Assembly: GCA_002435985.1 (NCBI GenBank) | Contig: DIXD01000104.1 | Location: 1 to 5,701 of the forward strand | From: Spirochaetaceae bacterium UBA6089 | GTDB taxonomy: Bacteria > Spirochaetota > Spirochaetia > Treponematales > Rectinemataceae | Length of the DNA stretch: 5,701 bases | Direction of reading: 5' to 3' | Shown: positions 1-5,701 of the stretch, one piece after another | How positions within the stretch are numbered: position 1 is the first letter of the stretch | How the letters are laid out: each line of letters starts with the position of its first letter | Translations under genes and position numbers: made by a program | The notes under the pieces: generated by a model | Databases searched by the model: none | Seen by the model: the letters and a program-made list of their open reading frames with translations, nothing else | What the model was told of the DNA's origin: nothing

Positions 1-1702
1 CACCCTCTTTGATGTCGATTTCCTCGGGTAGGGCATTTAGAAGCTCCGCGGCTTTTTTGAGAAGGCGCCCTCGGATCTCCTGGCAGGCGATCTTTGCCGC
101 CATCCCATTGAGGTCGGAGCCCGTGCTCGCGGCGGTCGGCACGGTGTTTGCGACGGTGAGCGTCGTAGTGCGTTGAACAGTGATCTTGGAGACGGGCACA
201 CCGAGCGTACGGGCGACTATCAAGGCAATTTTGCGTGCAACCTGCTGGCCCATCTCGATTGCGCCCGTCGAGACCACCACCGAGCCGTCAGTGTAGATGT
301 GAACAAGGGCGCCGGCTTGATTCATCTGGAGTTTCGTGAAACTGATACCGAAGGCGACAGGGATAAGGCCCAGGCCTTTTTTCTCGAGCCTATGGGTGGC
401 ATTGAATTGAGCGATTCGCTCCTTAAGGGAAGGATAGTCGACCTTTACCAGAAGTCGTTCTACCGCCTCCGATGCGCGCACACGCTCGAGCACCATGCCG
501 TAATACGTTCGGTCGCCCTCTCTATAGAGGTTGCGCCGCTTGAGCTCGACAGGATCGATGCCCATCTTCTGGGCAAGCGCATCCATGGCCGATTCTATCA
601 CAAAGAACGCCTGCGGTGCCCCAAAACCTCGGAATGCAGTGAAGGAAGGGAGATTTGTGCGGCACATGTACCCCGTCACCCGCACGTTTGGTATGTGGTA
701 GGTGCCTGTGGCGTGGAGCACTGTTCGCGCGAGGATTGCCGCCGACAGATCGCAGCTGAAACCTGAGTTTTGATAGTAGTCCGCCTCGAAGGCTAAGAGT
801 GTGCCATTCCTATCCGCCCCGATGCGAAAATCGTTCGAGTAAGGGTGCCGTTTGCCCGTGGCTCGCATGTCGTCCTTACGGTTGAGGTAGAGTTCAACGG
901 GTTTTCCTGTGACCCACGACGCTACGGCGGCCATGCAGGCCCAATTTGCCGCCTGGTCTTCCTTTCCTCCGAAGGCTCCCCCGAGGCGTCGCGCCTCGAC
1001 TTCGACCATATTCATAGGTAAACCAAGGACCTGCGCCACCGCTCGTTGTACCCCCGAAGGCCCCTGTGTGCTGGAGATGACATGCATGCGACGGCCATCG
1101 ATGACCTGCGCAATGGCGCCTTGCGTCTCGAGGTACACATGCTCCTGTCCTCCGGATTCAACCCTGCCTTCGACCACGTACGTACACCGAGAGAAGGCCT
1201 CCTGCGTGTTGCCGCAGGCAATCGTGCGCGGCGGGAAAATAAAATCCCCCCGCGCAGAGGCCTCGCGCGGGTCGGTGACCACAGGCAAGGGCTCGCTCTC
1301 TATGCGCAGAAGGCTGGCCGCTTTTCTCGCCAGGGGGCGCGTTGCCGCGACCACGATTGCGATGGGCTGCCCCCAGTATACCCACTCTTCCTCAGGCAGA
1401 AGCGGTTCGTCGGGCTTGTTGAAGCCGATCTGGTTCGTTCCGGGGATGTCCTTCGCGAGGATGACGCGAACTGAAGGATCGAGGGCCGCGGCTTCTTCGG
1501 TATGAATTGCCAGAATCCGTGCATGCGCGCTGTCCGACAGACGGACCACCGCTTGCAGACAGCCAGCAGGGCGGGGGAGGTCATCGATGTACTGCGTCTG
1601 CCCGAGAACATTCGGCAGGGATTCAGGGATAATCGTAGAGGAATCTACCGAGTCCGATGTTCTTCTGACGTTATTCTTGTGTATAGTATTTTCTGTGTTC
1701 AT
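1..1702 (-). CDS. xdhB: Xanthine dehydrogenase, molybdopterin-binding (large) subunit, 3' end off the window
   Basis: Cytoplasmic molybdenum hydroxylase subunit that oxidises hypoxanthine to xanthine and xanthine to urate, passing electrons to the FeS/FAD partner encoded just upstream. The frame opens with ATG at 1702 and runs without a stop to the left edge: 567 residues of a usual 750-800. The N-terminal a/b hammerhead domain spans about residues 25-150; the Moco-binding domain starts near 175 (GGQEHVYLET, 184-193). Further landmarks are STQGPSGVQ (211-219), GGAFGGKE (241-248), TAFRGFG (355-361), FGISFT (451-456) and PTAAS (522-526). By alignment to bovine xanthine oxidase, Q213, E248, R326, F360, F455, T456 and A525 match Q767, E802, R880, F914, F1009, T1010 and A1079, with identical spacing. 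E248 and R326 favour a purine substrate over aldehydes. The base-catalyst Glu (bovine 1261) would lie beyond the edge. One oddity is EMGQQ (483-487), where the family usually has EMGQG. The start overlaps the upstream stop by 4 bases (ATGA), so translational coupling is likely. In E. coli nomenclature this subunit is called xdhA. Confidence 0.95.
   Translation of the reverse strand, partial: MNTENTIHKNNVRRTSDSVDSSTIIPESLPNVLGQTQYIDDLPRPAGCLQAVVRLSDSAHARILAIHTEEAAALDPSVRVILAKDIPGTNQIGFNKPDEPLLPEEEWVYWGQPIAIVVAATRPLARKAASLLRIESEPLPVVTDPREASARGDFIFPPRTIACGNTQEAFSRCTYVVEGRVESGGQEHVYLETQGAIAQVIDGRRMHVISSTQGPSGVQRAVAQVLGLPMNMVEVEARRLGGAFGGKEDQAANWACMAAVASWVTGKPVELYLNRKDDMRATGKRHPYSNDFRIGADRNGTLLAFEADYYQNSGFSCDLSAAILARTVLHATGTYHIPNVRVTGYMCRTNLPSFTAFRGFGAPQAFFVIESAMDALAQKMGIDPVELKRRNLYREGDRTYYGMVLERVRASEAVERLLVKVDYPSLKERIAQFNATHRLEKKGLGLIPVAFGISFTKLQMNQAGALVHIYTDGSVVVSTGAIEMGQQVARKIALIVARTLGVPVSKITVQRTTTLTVANTVPTAASTGSDLNGMAAKIACQEIRGRLLKKAAELLNALPEEIDIKEG
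1201..1255. repeat. Two adjacent inverted repeats inside the molybdopterin subunit gene
   Basis: At 1201-1218, perfect 6-base arms (CCTGCG / CGCAGG) flank a 6-base loop. At 1226-1255, 10-base arms (GCGCGGCGGG / CCCCCCGCGC) with one mismatch flank a 10-base A/T-only loop. They fall in codons for about residues 150-167, near the join between the hammerhead and the Moco domain. Either could fold in DNA or mRNA. The second is GC-rich enough to be stable, but neither is followed by a T-run and both may simply reflect codon content. Confidence 0.3.
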
Positions 1703-3216
1703 GGAAACAACTCCTCGGCTATGCCGCTTTCTTCAAACAAGCGTACGAAATGGGCCAGAATGAGTTGGTGGGTGGCTCGTCGCCGGTACTCGGCAGAGCC
1801 TCGCACATCGCTTATCGGGGAGACGGACGATGCTGCCGCCAATGCAGCCTTTCGGGCAAGTTCGGCGAGCTCTCGCCTGTCCAGCACATCGCAGAATGCT
1901 CCTTCGAGCACCCTCATCGCCTCGGTGCTGAGCAGAGGGATAGGGGCTACCCCCCCAAGGCTAACCCGTACTCCCTTGCACCGACCCCCCTCGATATGGA
2001 AGGAGATGGCTGTATTGACGGCTGCAATGTCGAGATTCTTGCGCTTGCTTGCCTTTTCGAAGGAAAACCTGCGCGATGAGGGATCGTCGAGGGCAGGTAT
2101 TCGAATTGCCTTCAGAATTTCTCCCGGAGCCAGATCGAGAGTCTTATATCCCAAGAAGAATTGCTCGAGAGGGCAGAGGCGTCGAGCCGCAGAATCGTTC
2201 TCTGCTTCTTTTTCGGGCACAATGACAAGCTGGGCACCAAGGGCGAGCAGCATCGAAGTAATATCCGCCACAGGAGAAGCGTTGACGATATTCCCTCCGA
2301 TGGTGGCGAGGTTCCGGATCAGTGTGCTCGCAAACATCGTCTCGAAACGCTCAATGCCGGGGACCTCACGCCGTACCCCAGGCGAGGCGAAAAAATCGCG
2401 TACGGTCACTGCCGCACCGATTTCGAGCCATCCGTCTCCCCGATCATCGACATAGCGGATCTGCCTCAATTCAGGCAATATTTGAGTTAAAAGCGGCGAA
2501 AAACCCTCTTCCGACTCCGGATTTCTCACATAGTAATCTGTGCCCCCACCCACTACGGTCTGGGGTGTGACATCGTCGCCCAGTAAAGAGATGGTTTCCG
2601 AGTTTTGGCGCCGGGGAGCACTCTCTTGTCCTATCGATTCTGCAAGAAATTTCAGCACCGAGGGGGGAAGTACCTGGGCTTCTACCAAGGCCTTCAGACG
2701 AGCCGTCGGTTCCAGCGGAAGATCTTTGAAACGCGCGACGAGTTTCGCCGCAGCCCTTCGGATGGCACCGTAGCCCGTACAGCGACAGAGGTTGCCGTCG
2801 ATTGCCCTCAGCGCTCCCGCGAGATCAGGCACCTGTGATTCCGCAAGCCAGGATGTCAGCGCAATGATGAAACCCGGAGTGCAGAATCCACACTGGCTCG
2901 CATTTTCGTCGAGAAAGGCGCGCATGACAGGGGTAAGTCCATCTTCTGTCTCCTCCACCAACCCTTCCAGCGTGAGAAGGTGCTTACCTCGCAGCGCTCC
3001 TACCGGAAGAAGACATGAGGGCACAGCCCTGTACCGTACGCTATTGCCGACATGTTCACCAACCAACACCGCGCACGCGCCGCAGTCGCCTTCTCGACAG
3101 CCTTCTTTTGTCGATGTCAGGGCCAGTTCGCCCCGAATAACATCGAGTGCAGGTGTGCCCTCCGCCGAATGCAATTCTTGCCATGTACTGTTGACTTTTA
3201 GGTTCAACAACGCCAT
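1699..3216 (-). CDS. xdhA: Xanthine dehydrogenase, 2Fe-2S and FAD-binding (small) subunit
   Basis: Electron-transfer subunit that takes electrons from the molybdenum centre through two 2Fe-2S clusters to FAD and then to NAD+ or another acceptor. With the start at 3216 it has 505 residues, similar to Rhodobacter-type XdhA, which carries both domains in one chain. Residues 1-75 are a plant-type ferredoxin domain with C40, C45, C48 and C68 (EGCREGDCGAC). Residues 80-160 are the helical 2Fe-2S domain with C109, C112, C144 and C146 (QCGFC and NLCRCTGYG). After a linker (about 165-205), the FAD domain shows VVGGGTD (221-227) and TIGGNIVNASPVAD (305-318). The C-terminal CO_deh_flav_C-like domain covers about 375-490, including FEKASKRKNLDIAAVN and VSLGGVAP. 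The start at 3216 is preferred over an in-frame ATG at 3285 because a good Shine-Dalgarno precedes it and the FeS domain begins right there. It lies 78 bases after the adenine deaminase stop and its TGA overlaps the next ATG. All eight cluster cysteines are present. The E. coli counterpart is split into XdhB and XdhC. Confidence 0.95.
   Translation of the reverse strand: MALLNLKVNSTWQELHSAEGTPALDVIRGELALTSTKEGCREGDCGACAVLVGEHVGNSVRYRAVPSCLLPVGALRGKHLLTLEGLVEETEDGLTPVMRAFLDENASQCGFCTPGFIIALTSWLAESQVPDLAGALRAIDGNLCRCTGYGAIRRAAAKLVARFKDLPLEPTARLKALVEAQVLPPSVLKFLAESIGQESAPRRQNSETISLLGDDVTPQTVVGGGTDYYVRNPESEEGFSPLLTQILPELRQIRYVDDRGDGWLEIGAAVTVRDFFASPGVRREVPGIERFETMFASTLIRNLATIGGNIVNASPVADITSMLLALGAQLVIVPEKEAENDSAARRLCPLEQFFLGYKTLDLAPGEILKAIRIPALDDPSSRRFSFEKASKRKNLDIAAVNTAISFHIEGGRCKGVRVSLGGVAPIPLLSTEAMRVLEGAFCDVLDRRELAELARKAALAAASSVSPISDVRGSAEYRRRATHQLILAHFVRLFEESGIAEELFP
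1711..1716 (-). promoter_or_regulatory. Ribosome binding site of the molybdopterin subunit
   Basis: The minus strand reads GAGGAG, 8 bases before the ATG at 1702. It lies inside the last codons of the upstream subunit gene, where it also encodes the Glu-Glu of the C-terminal EELFP. It supports the ATG at 1702 as the true start and fits translational re-initiation at the ATGA overlap. Confidence 0.75.
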
Positions 3217-3223
3217 TGGGTCT

Positions 3224-3228
3224 CTCCT
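3224..3228 (-). promoter_or_regulatory. Ribosome binding site that fixes the start of the FeS/FAD subunit
   Basis: The minus strand reads AGGAG, followed by 7 bases and the ATG at 3216. No comparable site precedes the alternative in-frame ATG at 3285, which would add 23 residues (MSHGIQEALFLKLWYTFF...) unlike any part of the ferredoxin domain. This site is the main reason for choosing 3216. Confidence 0.8.
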
Positions 3229-3237
3229 GATGAAGAA

Positions 3238-3246
3238 AGTATACCA
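3238..3246 (-). promoter_or_regulatory. Candidate extended -10 promoter for the xanthine dehydrogenase genes
   Basis: The minus strand reads TGGTATACT, an extended -10 element (TGn plus TATACT, one mismatch to TATAAT). No convincing -35 hexamer lies 16-18 bases upstream, which extended -10 promoters can tolerate. Transcription would start near 3231 and give a short leader of about 15 bases that still contains the AGGAG at 3224-3228. It sits in the only real gap of the gene cluster, so it could give the two xanthine dehydrogenase genes transcription separate from the transporter and adenine deaminase. This is a motif match only; a short AT-rich gap can produce such a match by chance. Confidence 0.35.
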
Positions 3247-3253
3247 TAATTTG

Positions 3254-3269
3254 AGGAAGAGCGCTTCCT
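3254..3269 (-). repeat. Short inverted repeat in the gap before the xanthine dehydrogenase genes
   Basis: Six-base perfect arms (AGGAAG and CTTCCT) flank a 4-base centre. Relative to the candidate -10 element at 3238-3246 it covers roughly -23 to -38, where a -35 box would be, so it could be an operator. It could also form a small RNA hairpin behind adenine deaminase. It is not followed by a run of T on the minus strand, so it does not look like an intrinsic terminator. Six-base arms are short enough to arise by chance. Confidence 0.35.
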
Positions 3270-3294
3270 GTATTCCATGGCTCAAGGTCTTCTT

Positions 3295-5010
3295 TTAGTC
3301 GACATAGAGCGAGACCTTTTCGAACTTGTCGACGTCGACGAGCCCCATGTCCGTAATCTTAAGGCTTGGAATCACCGGCAGCGCCATAAACGACAGCGTC
3401 ATGAGCGGAGAGGTCGCGGTCAGCCCTGCCTCTTTGAAGAGTCTCTCGAAGGCACTGAGCCTCTCGATCACAAAATCTGCCGACTTGTCGCTCATAAGGC
3501 CGGCCACGGGCAGGGGGAGGTCGAGCAAAATGGTATCGCCCACCGTGTACACCAGGCCTCCGCGAATCTTGTTGAGATGGCGGGCGGCCTTGAAAATCGA
3601 GAGATCGTCCACGCCTGCAATGATCATATTGTGCGAATCGTGGCTTATCGTGCTGCCGATCGCCCCGCGCGTAAGCCCAAGACCACGGATGAATCCTTTT
3701 CCAATATTGCCTGATCCCGTATGCCGTTCTATCACGAATATTTTGAGAATATCGTGGACAAGATCCGACACCAAAAAACCATCTTCGACAGGAACTCTCG
3801 CGATGCCATGGCCGGTGAGGAGCGACTCCTTGTGTACCTCGATCACTCGCACGGCCTTGCCCTTGTCGGGAATCGCAAAATCCTCTTTCGTGAGCCACTT
3901 GATATTCACCGAGTCGCGGATGGCCGTAGGCGCTGTCGAGAAGGTCTGGATGAGTTCGCCATTTTGGGCTACGACGCAACCATTTTTGATGACTACCTTT
4001 ACCTCGAAATTTTTAAAGGAAGGAAAGGCTATAAAATCAGCCTTAAAGCCAGGGGCAATCGCTCCTTTCGCCGGGATTCCAAACCAGCGCGCCGCATTGC
4101 TCGAAGCAATGCGAATGGCATCGATCGGATCGATGCCCGCCTCGAGCATGAGCCTGAGCGAGAAATCCATGTGTCCTTCATCGCGCAAGTCATTACAGTG
4201 CCGATCGTCCGAGCAAAGCATAAAGCGGCCGACATTTTCCCGTCGCAGCGCCGGCAGCAGGGCTCGCAGATCTTTGGCAGTGGAGCCTTCTCTCAGCATA
4301 ATGTACATGCCCTTGCTGACTTTCTCCAAAACTTCTTCTGGAGTCGTACACTCGTGGTCGGAGCCGATGCCTGCTGCAATGTAGGCAGAAAGGCTCGCGC
4401 CGCGCAATCCCGGAGAATGGCCGTCGATAGGCCTTCCGCTCGACGTAAACAGCGCAATTTTATCCATAAGCTGGGGGTCCTGTGCCAGAACTCCCGGATA
4501 ATTCATGACTTCACCCAAGCCCAGCACCCGTGGTTCCTGCAAAAACTGGTGCATATCCGAGGCATAGAGCGCCGCGCCTGCGGTGTCGAAGCCCGTCGCA
4601 GGCACGCACGAAGGCACCATGAAGTACACATCGAGAGGGATATTCTGCGAAACGTTGAGCATATAGCGCATGCCGTCGTAGCCCATCACATTTGCAATCT
4701 CATGAGGATCCGCGATCACCGTCGTCGTACCTCGTGGAACAACGACCTTGGCATACTCCGCGGGCGTGAGCAAAGAAGATTCGATGTGCACATGAGCATC
4801 GATGAGCCCGGGGGCCAAGAACAACCCTTCGAGGTCAATGGTCTCCTTCGCGGTGAGGCCATCGTTGATGCCGACGACATACCCTCCTTTGACAGAGACC
4901 GTCGAGTGTTCGAGAAAGCAGCCGGAAAAAACATCCACGACCGTACAATGTGTGTAATTTACGTCGCACAGGGTCTTTCTCGTCGCCGCATCGATGATAT
5001 CCCTCTTCAT
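3295..5010 (-). CDS. ade: Adenine deaminase
   Basis: Cytoplasmic metal-dependent enzyme of the amidohydrolase superfamily (COG1001) that converts adenine to hypoxanthine and ammonia (EC 3.5.4.2), feeding the xanthine dehydrogenase encoded downstream. It has 571 residues, the usual length. The N-terminal part (about 20-65) is the composite beta domain. The TIM-barrel holds LIDAHVHIESS (69-79, metal-binding H73/H75), ADPHEIANVMG (100-110, with H103 and E104), GLGEVMN (164-170, E167), DGHSPGLRG (196-204, H198), SDHE (217-220) and the catalytic-site CSDDRH (266-271). The family-specific C-terminal domain (about 365-571) includes SHDSHNM (456-462) and AGVDD (465-469). This set separates it from adenosine deaminase and from other amidohydrolases. 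The ATG at 5010 overlaps the permease TGA by 4 bases (ATGA), and GAGGG lies 7 bases upstream, so both genes are likely on one transcript and translationally coupled. The gene is intact, with all expected motifs present. The B. subtilis name is adeC. Confidence 0.96.
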   Translation of the reverse strand: MKRDIIDAATRKTLCDVNYTHCTVVDVFSGCFLEHSTVSVKGGYVVGINDGLTAKETIDLEGLFLAPGLIDAHVHIESSLLTPAEYAKVVVPRGTTTVIADPHEIANVMGYDGMRYMLNVSQNIPLDVYFMVPSCVPATGFDTAGAALYASDMHQFLQEPRVLGLGEVMNYPGVLAQDPQLMDKIALFTSSGRPIDGHSPGLRGASLSAYIAAGIGSDHECTTPEEVLEKVSKGMYIMLREGSTAKDLRALLPALRRENVGRFMLCSDDRHCNDLRDEGHMDFSLRLMLEAGIDPIDAIRIASSNAARWFGIPAKGAIAPGFKADFIAFPSFKNFEVKVVIKNGCVVAQNGELIQTFSTAPTAIRDSVNIKWLTKEDFAIPDKGKAVRVIEVHKESLLTGHGIARVPVEDGFLVSDLVHDILKIFVIERHTGSGNIGKGFIRGLGLTRGAIGSTISHDSHNMIIAGVDDLSIFKAARHLNKIRGGLVYTVGDTILLDLPLPVAGLMSDKSADFVIERLSAFERLFKEAGLTATSPLMTLSFMALPVIPSLKITDMGLVDVDKFEKVSLYVD

Positions 5011-5701
5011 TTATCTTCCCTCATGTATGATGTCCCGAGCGCTGCAGGCGCACCGACCTTTTTTGAGAGTGCTTCCCACCACGTCATCAGGACAAGCACC
5101 GCTATTGTACCAATATAGGGAAGCATATTGAGAAAGCTTGCGGGGATGCTCGTGCCCGAGGCTTGGAGACGAAATTGTACGGCGTTGATCCCCCCAAAGA
5201 GGAGAGCCCCCCACACCGCGCGGGCGGGATTCCACATTGAAAAGATCACCAACGCAATGACGATCCATCCTCGCCCTCCAGTGATATTCTCTGACCAACC
5301 CGGTGTATAGGAAAGCGAGAGGTGTGCCCCTCCCAACGCGATCAGCATGCCCCCAATAATAGTATAGAGATAGCGTGTCTTGATCACATTGATGCCCATT
5401 GCGTCCGCAGTCTGCGGATTCTCTCCTACAGCGCGGAGCCAGAGGCCCTGCCGCGTCTTGTAGAGGAAAAACCAAGCAACGGGAATCAACAGGTAGACGA
5501 TATAGGTCAGAATGTCCTGGTTCAAAAATGCCCCGAGAATTGGAATATTCTCGGCCCATTCCGGGCTGAGCGGTGCAATACGCTCGGCGCGCAGCCCGAC
5601 GAGCCTGAAATTGTTCGTCGCAGGTCCCAAACGCTGACCCAAAAACGACGAGAATCCAGTGCCGAAAAGCGTAATGGAGAGCCCCGACACCACCTGATTT
5701 G
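5007..5701 (-). CDS. ABC transporter inner-membrane permease, nucleoside/purine uptake type, 5' end off the window
   Basis: C-terminal portion (about 230 residues of a usual 300 or so) of a BPD_transp_2 family permease of the COG1079 kind (B. subtilis YufQ/NupQ-like). Such proteins pair with a second permease, an ATPase and a BmpA-like lipoprotein to import nucleosides. The frame is open to the right edge, and its first visible residues (NQVVSGLSITLFGTG) match the middle of such permeases. Counting from the GTG at 5693, membrane segments are visible at about 60-79, 107-128, 141-175 (probably two) and 187-206. The cytoplasmic loop RAVGENPQTADAMGIN (87-102) is the family's conserved ATPase-coupling signature. 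The GTG at 5693 is an internal valine, not the start. The stop overlaps the adenine deaminase start (ATGA). Neighbouring purine enzymes support a purine nucleoside or base as cargo, but the family also includes sugar transporters, so the substrate is inferred from context. Confidence 0.9.
   Translation of the reverse strand, partial: NQVVSGLSITLFGTGFSSFLGQRLGPATNNFRLVGLRAERIAPLSPEWAENIPILGAFLNQDILTYIVYLLIPVAWFFLYKTRQGLWLRAVGENPQTADAMGINVIKTRYLYTIIGGMLIALGGAHLSLSYTPGWSENITGGRGWIVIALVIFSMWNPARAVWGALLFGGINAVQFRLQASGTSIPASFLNMLPYIGTIAVLVLMTWWEALSKKVGAPAALGTSYMREDK
5018..5022 (-). promoter_or_regulatory. Ribosome binding site of adenine deaminase
   Basis: The minus strand reads GAGGG, extended to GAGGGAAG, with 7 bases from GAGGG to the ATG at 5010. 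It lies within the last codons of the permease gene, supports the ATG at 5010 and fits coupled translation across the ATGA overlap. Confidence 0.7.

Noticed and set aside
173..766. Plus-strand open frame of 197 codons
   Set aside because: Antisense to the molybdopterin subunit, whose minus-strand frame is uninterrupted and conserved from 1702 to the left edge.
1502..2455. Plus-strand open frame of 317 codons
   Set aside because: Antisense to both xanthine dehydrogenase subunit genes. Ser/Arg-rich translation without motifs, and the opposite strand carries all conserved residues.
3254..3269. Intrinsic terminator after adenine deaminase
   Set aside because: The stem is only 6 base pairs and is followed on the minus strand by CAAATTATGG, not a T-run.
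3217..3285. Upstream in-frame ATG giving a 528-residue FeS/FAD subunit
   Set aside because: No Shine-Dalgarno at 3285. The extra 23 residues are not part of the ferredoxin fold, and the ATG at 3216 has a well-placed AGGAG.
3295..3345. Cluster of three GTCGAC sites at the end of adenine deaminase, considered as a repeat
   Set aside because: They encode Val-Asp pairs in the C-terminal LVDVDKFEKVSLYVD and need no other explanation.
3326..4384. Plus-strand open frame of 352 codons
   Set aside because: Also antisense to adenine deaminase; low-complexity Ser/Pro/Arg/Ile composition and no domain.
3721..5118. Long plus-strand open frame (465 codons) antisense to adenine deaminase
   Set aside because: It lies opposite a gene with clear family motifs along its whole length. 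The translation is rich in Arg and His with no recognisable domain, as expected of a GC-rich antisense shadow.
5011..5559. Minus-strand open frame of 182 codons overlapping the permease
   Set aside because: It is a shifted frame of the permease gene. The permease frame carries the family signature and membrane segments; this one does not.
1..5701. CRISPR, insertion sequence, tRNA/rRNA or novel defence system
   Set aside because: No direct-repeat array, transposase, terminal repeats or RNA gene is visible, and nearly every base is accounted for by four ordinary metabolic or transport genes.

Overview
The window holds four genes, all on the minus strand. They read, in transcription order from the right edge to the left: an ABC transporter permease (5' end off the window), adenine deaminase (complete), the iron-sulfur/FAD subunit of xanthine dehydrogenase (complete), and the molybdopterin subunit of xanthine dehydrogenase (3' end off the window). 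The plus strand carries only shadow reading frames. There are no RNA genes, mobile elements, CRISPR arrays or long intergenic stretches; the only real gap is 78 bases between the adenine deaminase stop and the next start.

Layout. Positions 5701-5007: C-terminal three quarters of a BPD_transp_2 / COG1079-type permease, a family that works with BmpA-like binding proteins in nucleoside/purine uptake. Positions 5010-3295: adenine deaminase, overlapping the permease by 4 bases (ATGA). Positions 3294-3217: gap with a candidate extended -10 promoter, a short inverted repeat and a ribosome binding site. Positions 3216-1699: 2Fe-2S plus FAD subunit. Positions 1702-1: molybdenum subunit, again overlapping its upstream neighbour by 4 bases (ATGA), 567 residues visible.

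How the genes fit together (inference from family functions): the transporter would import a purine nucleoside or base, adenine deaminase converts adenine to hypoxanthine and ammonia, and the two-subunit molybdenum hydroxylase oxidises hypoxanthine to xanthine and possibly urate. This is a purine scavenging or catabolic operon. The residues known to set purine rather than aldehyde specificity in xanthine oxidoreductase are all present at the expected spacing in the visible part of the molybdenum subunit.

Organism: a bacterium with moderately high GC (mid-fifties percent by eye) and strong Shine-Dalgarno sites. The gene set and protein style resemble anaerobic or facultative heterotrophs such as spirochaetes, with clostridia or synergistetes as alternatives. 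This assignment is tentative and was not tested by any search. I found no undescribed system here. The parts most worth a second look are the regulatory gap before the xanthine dehydrogenase genes and an unusual residue in the molybdopterin-binding loop.
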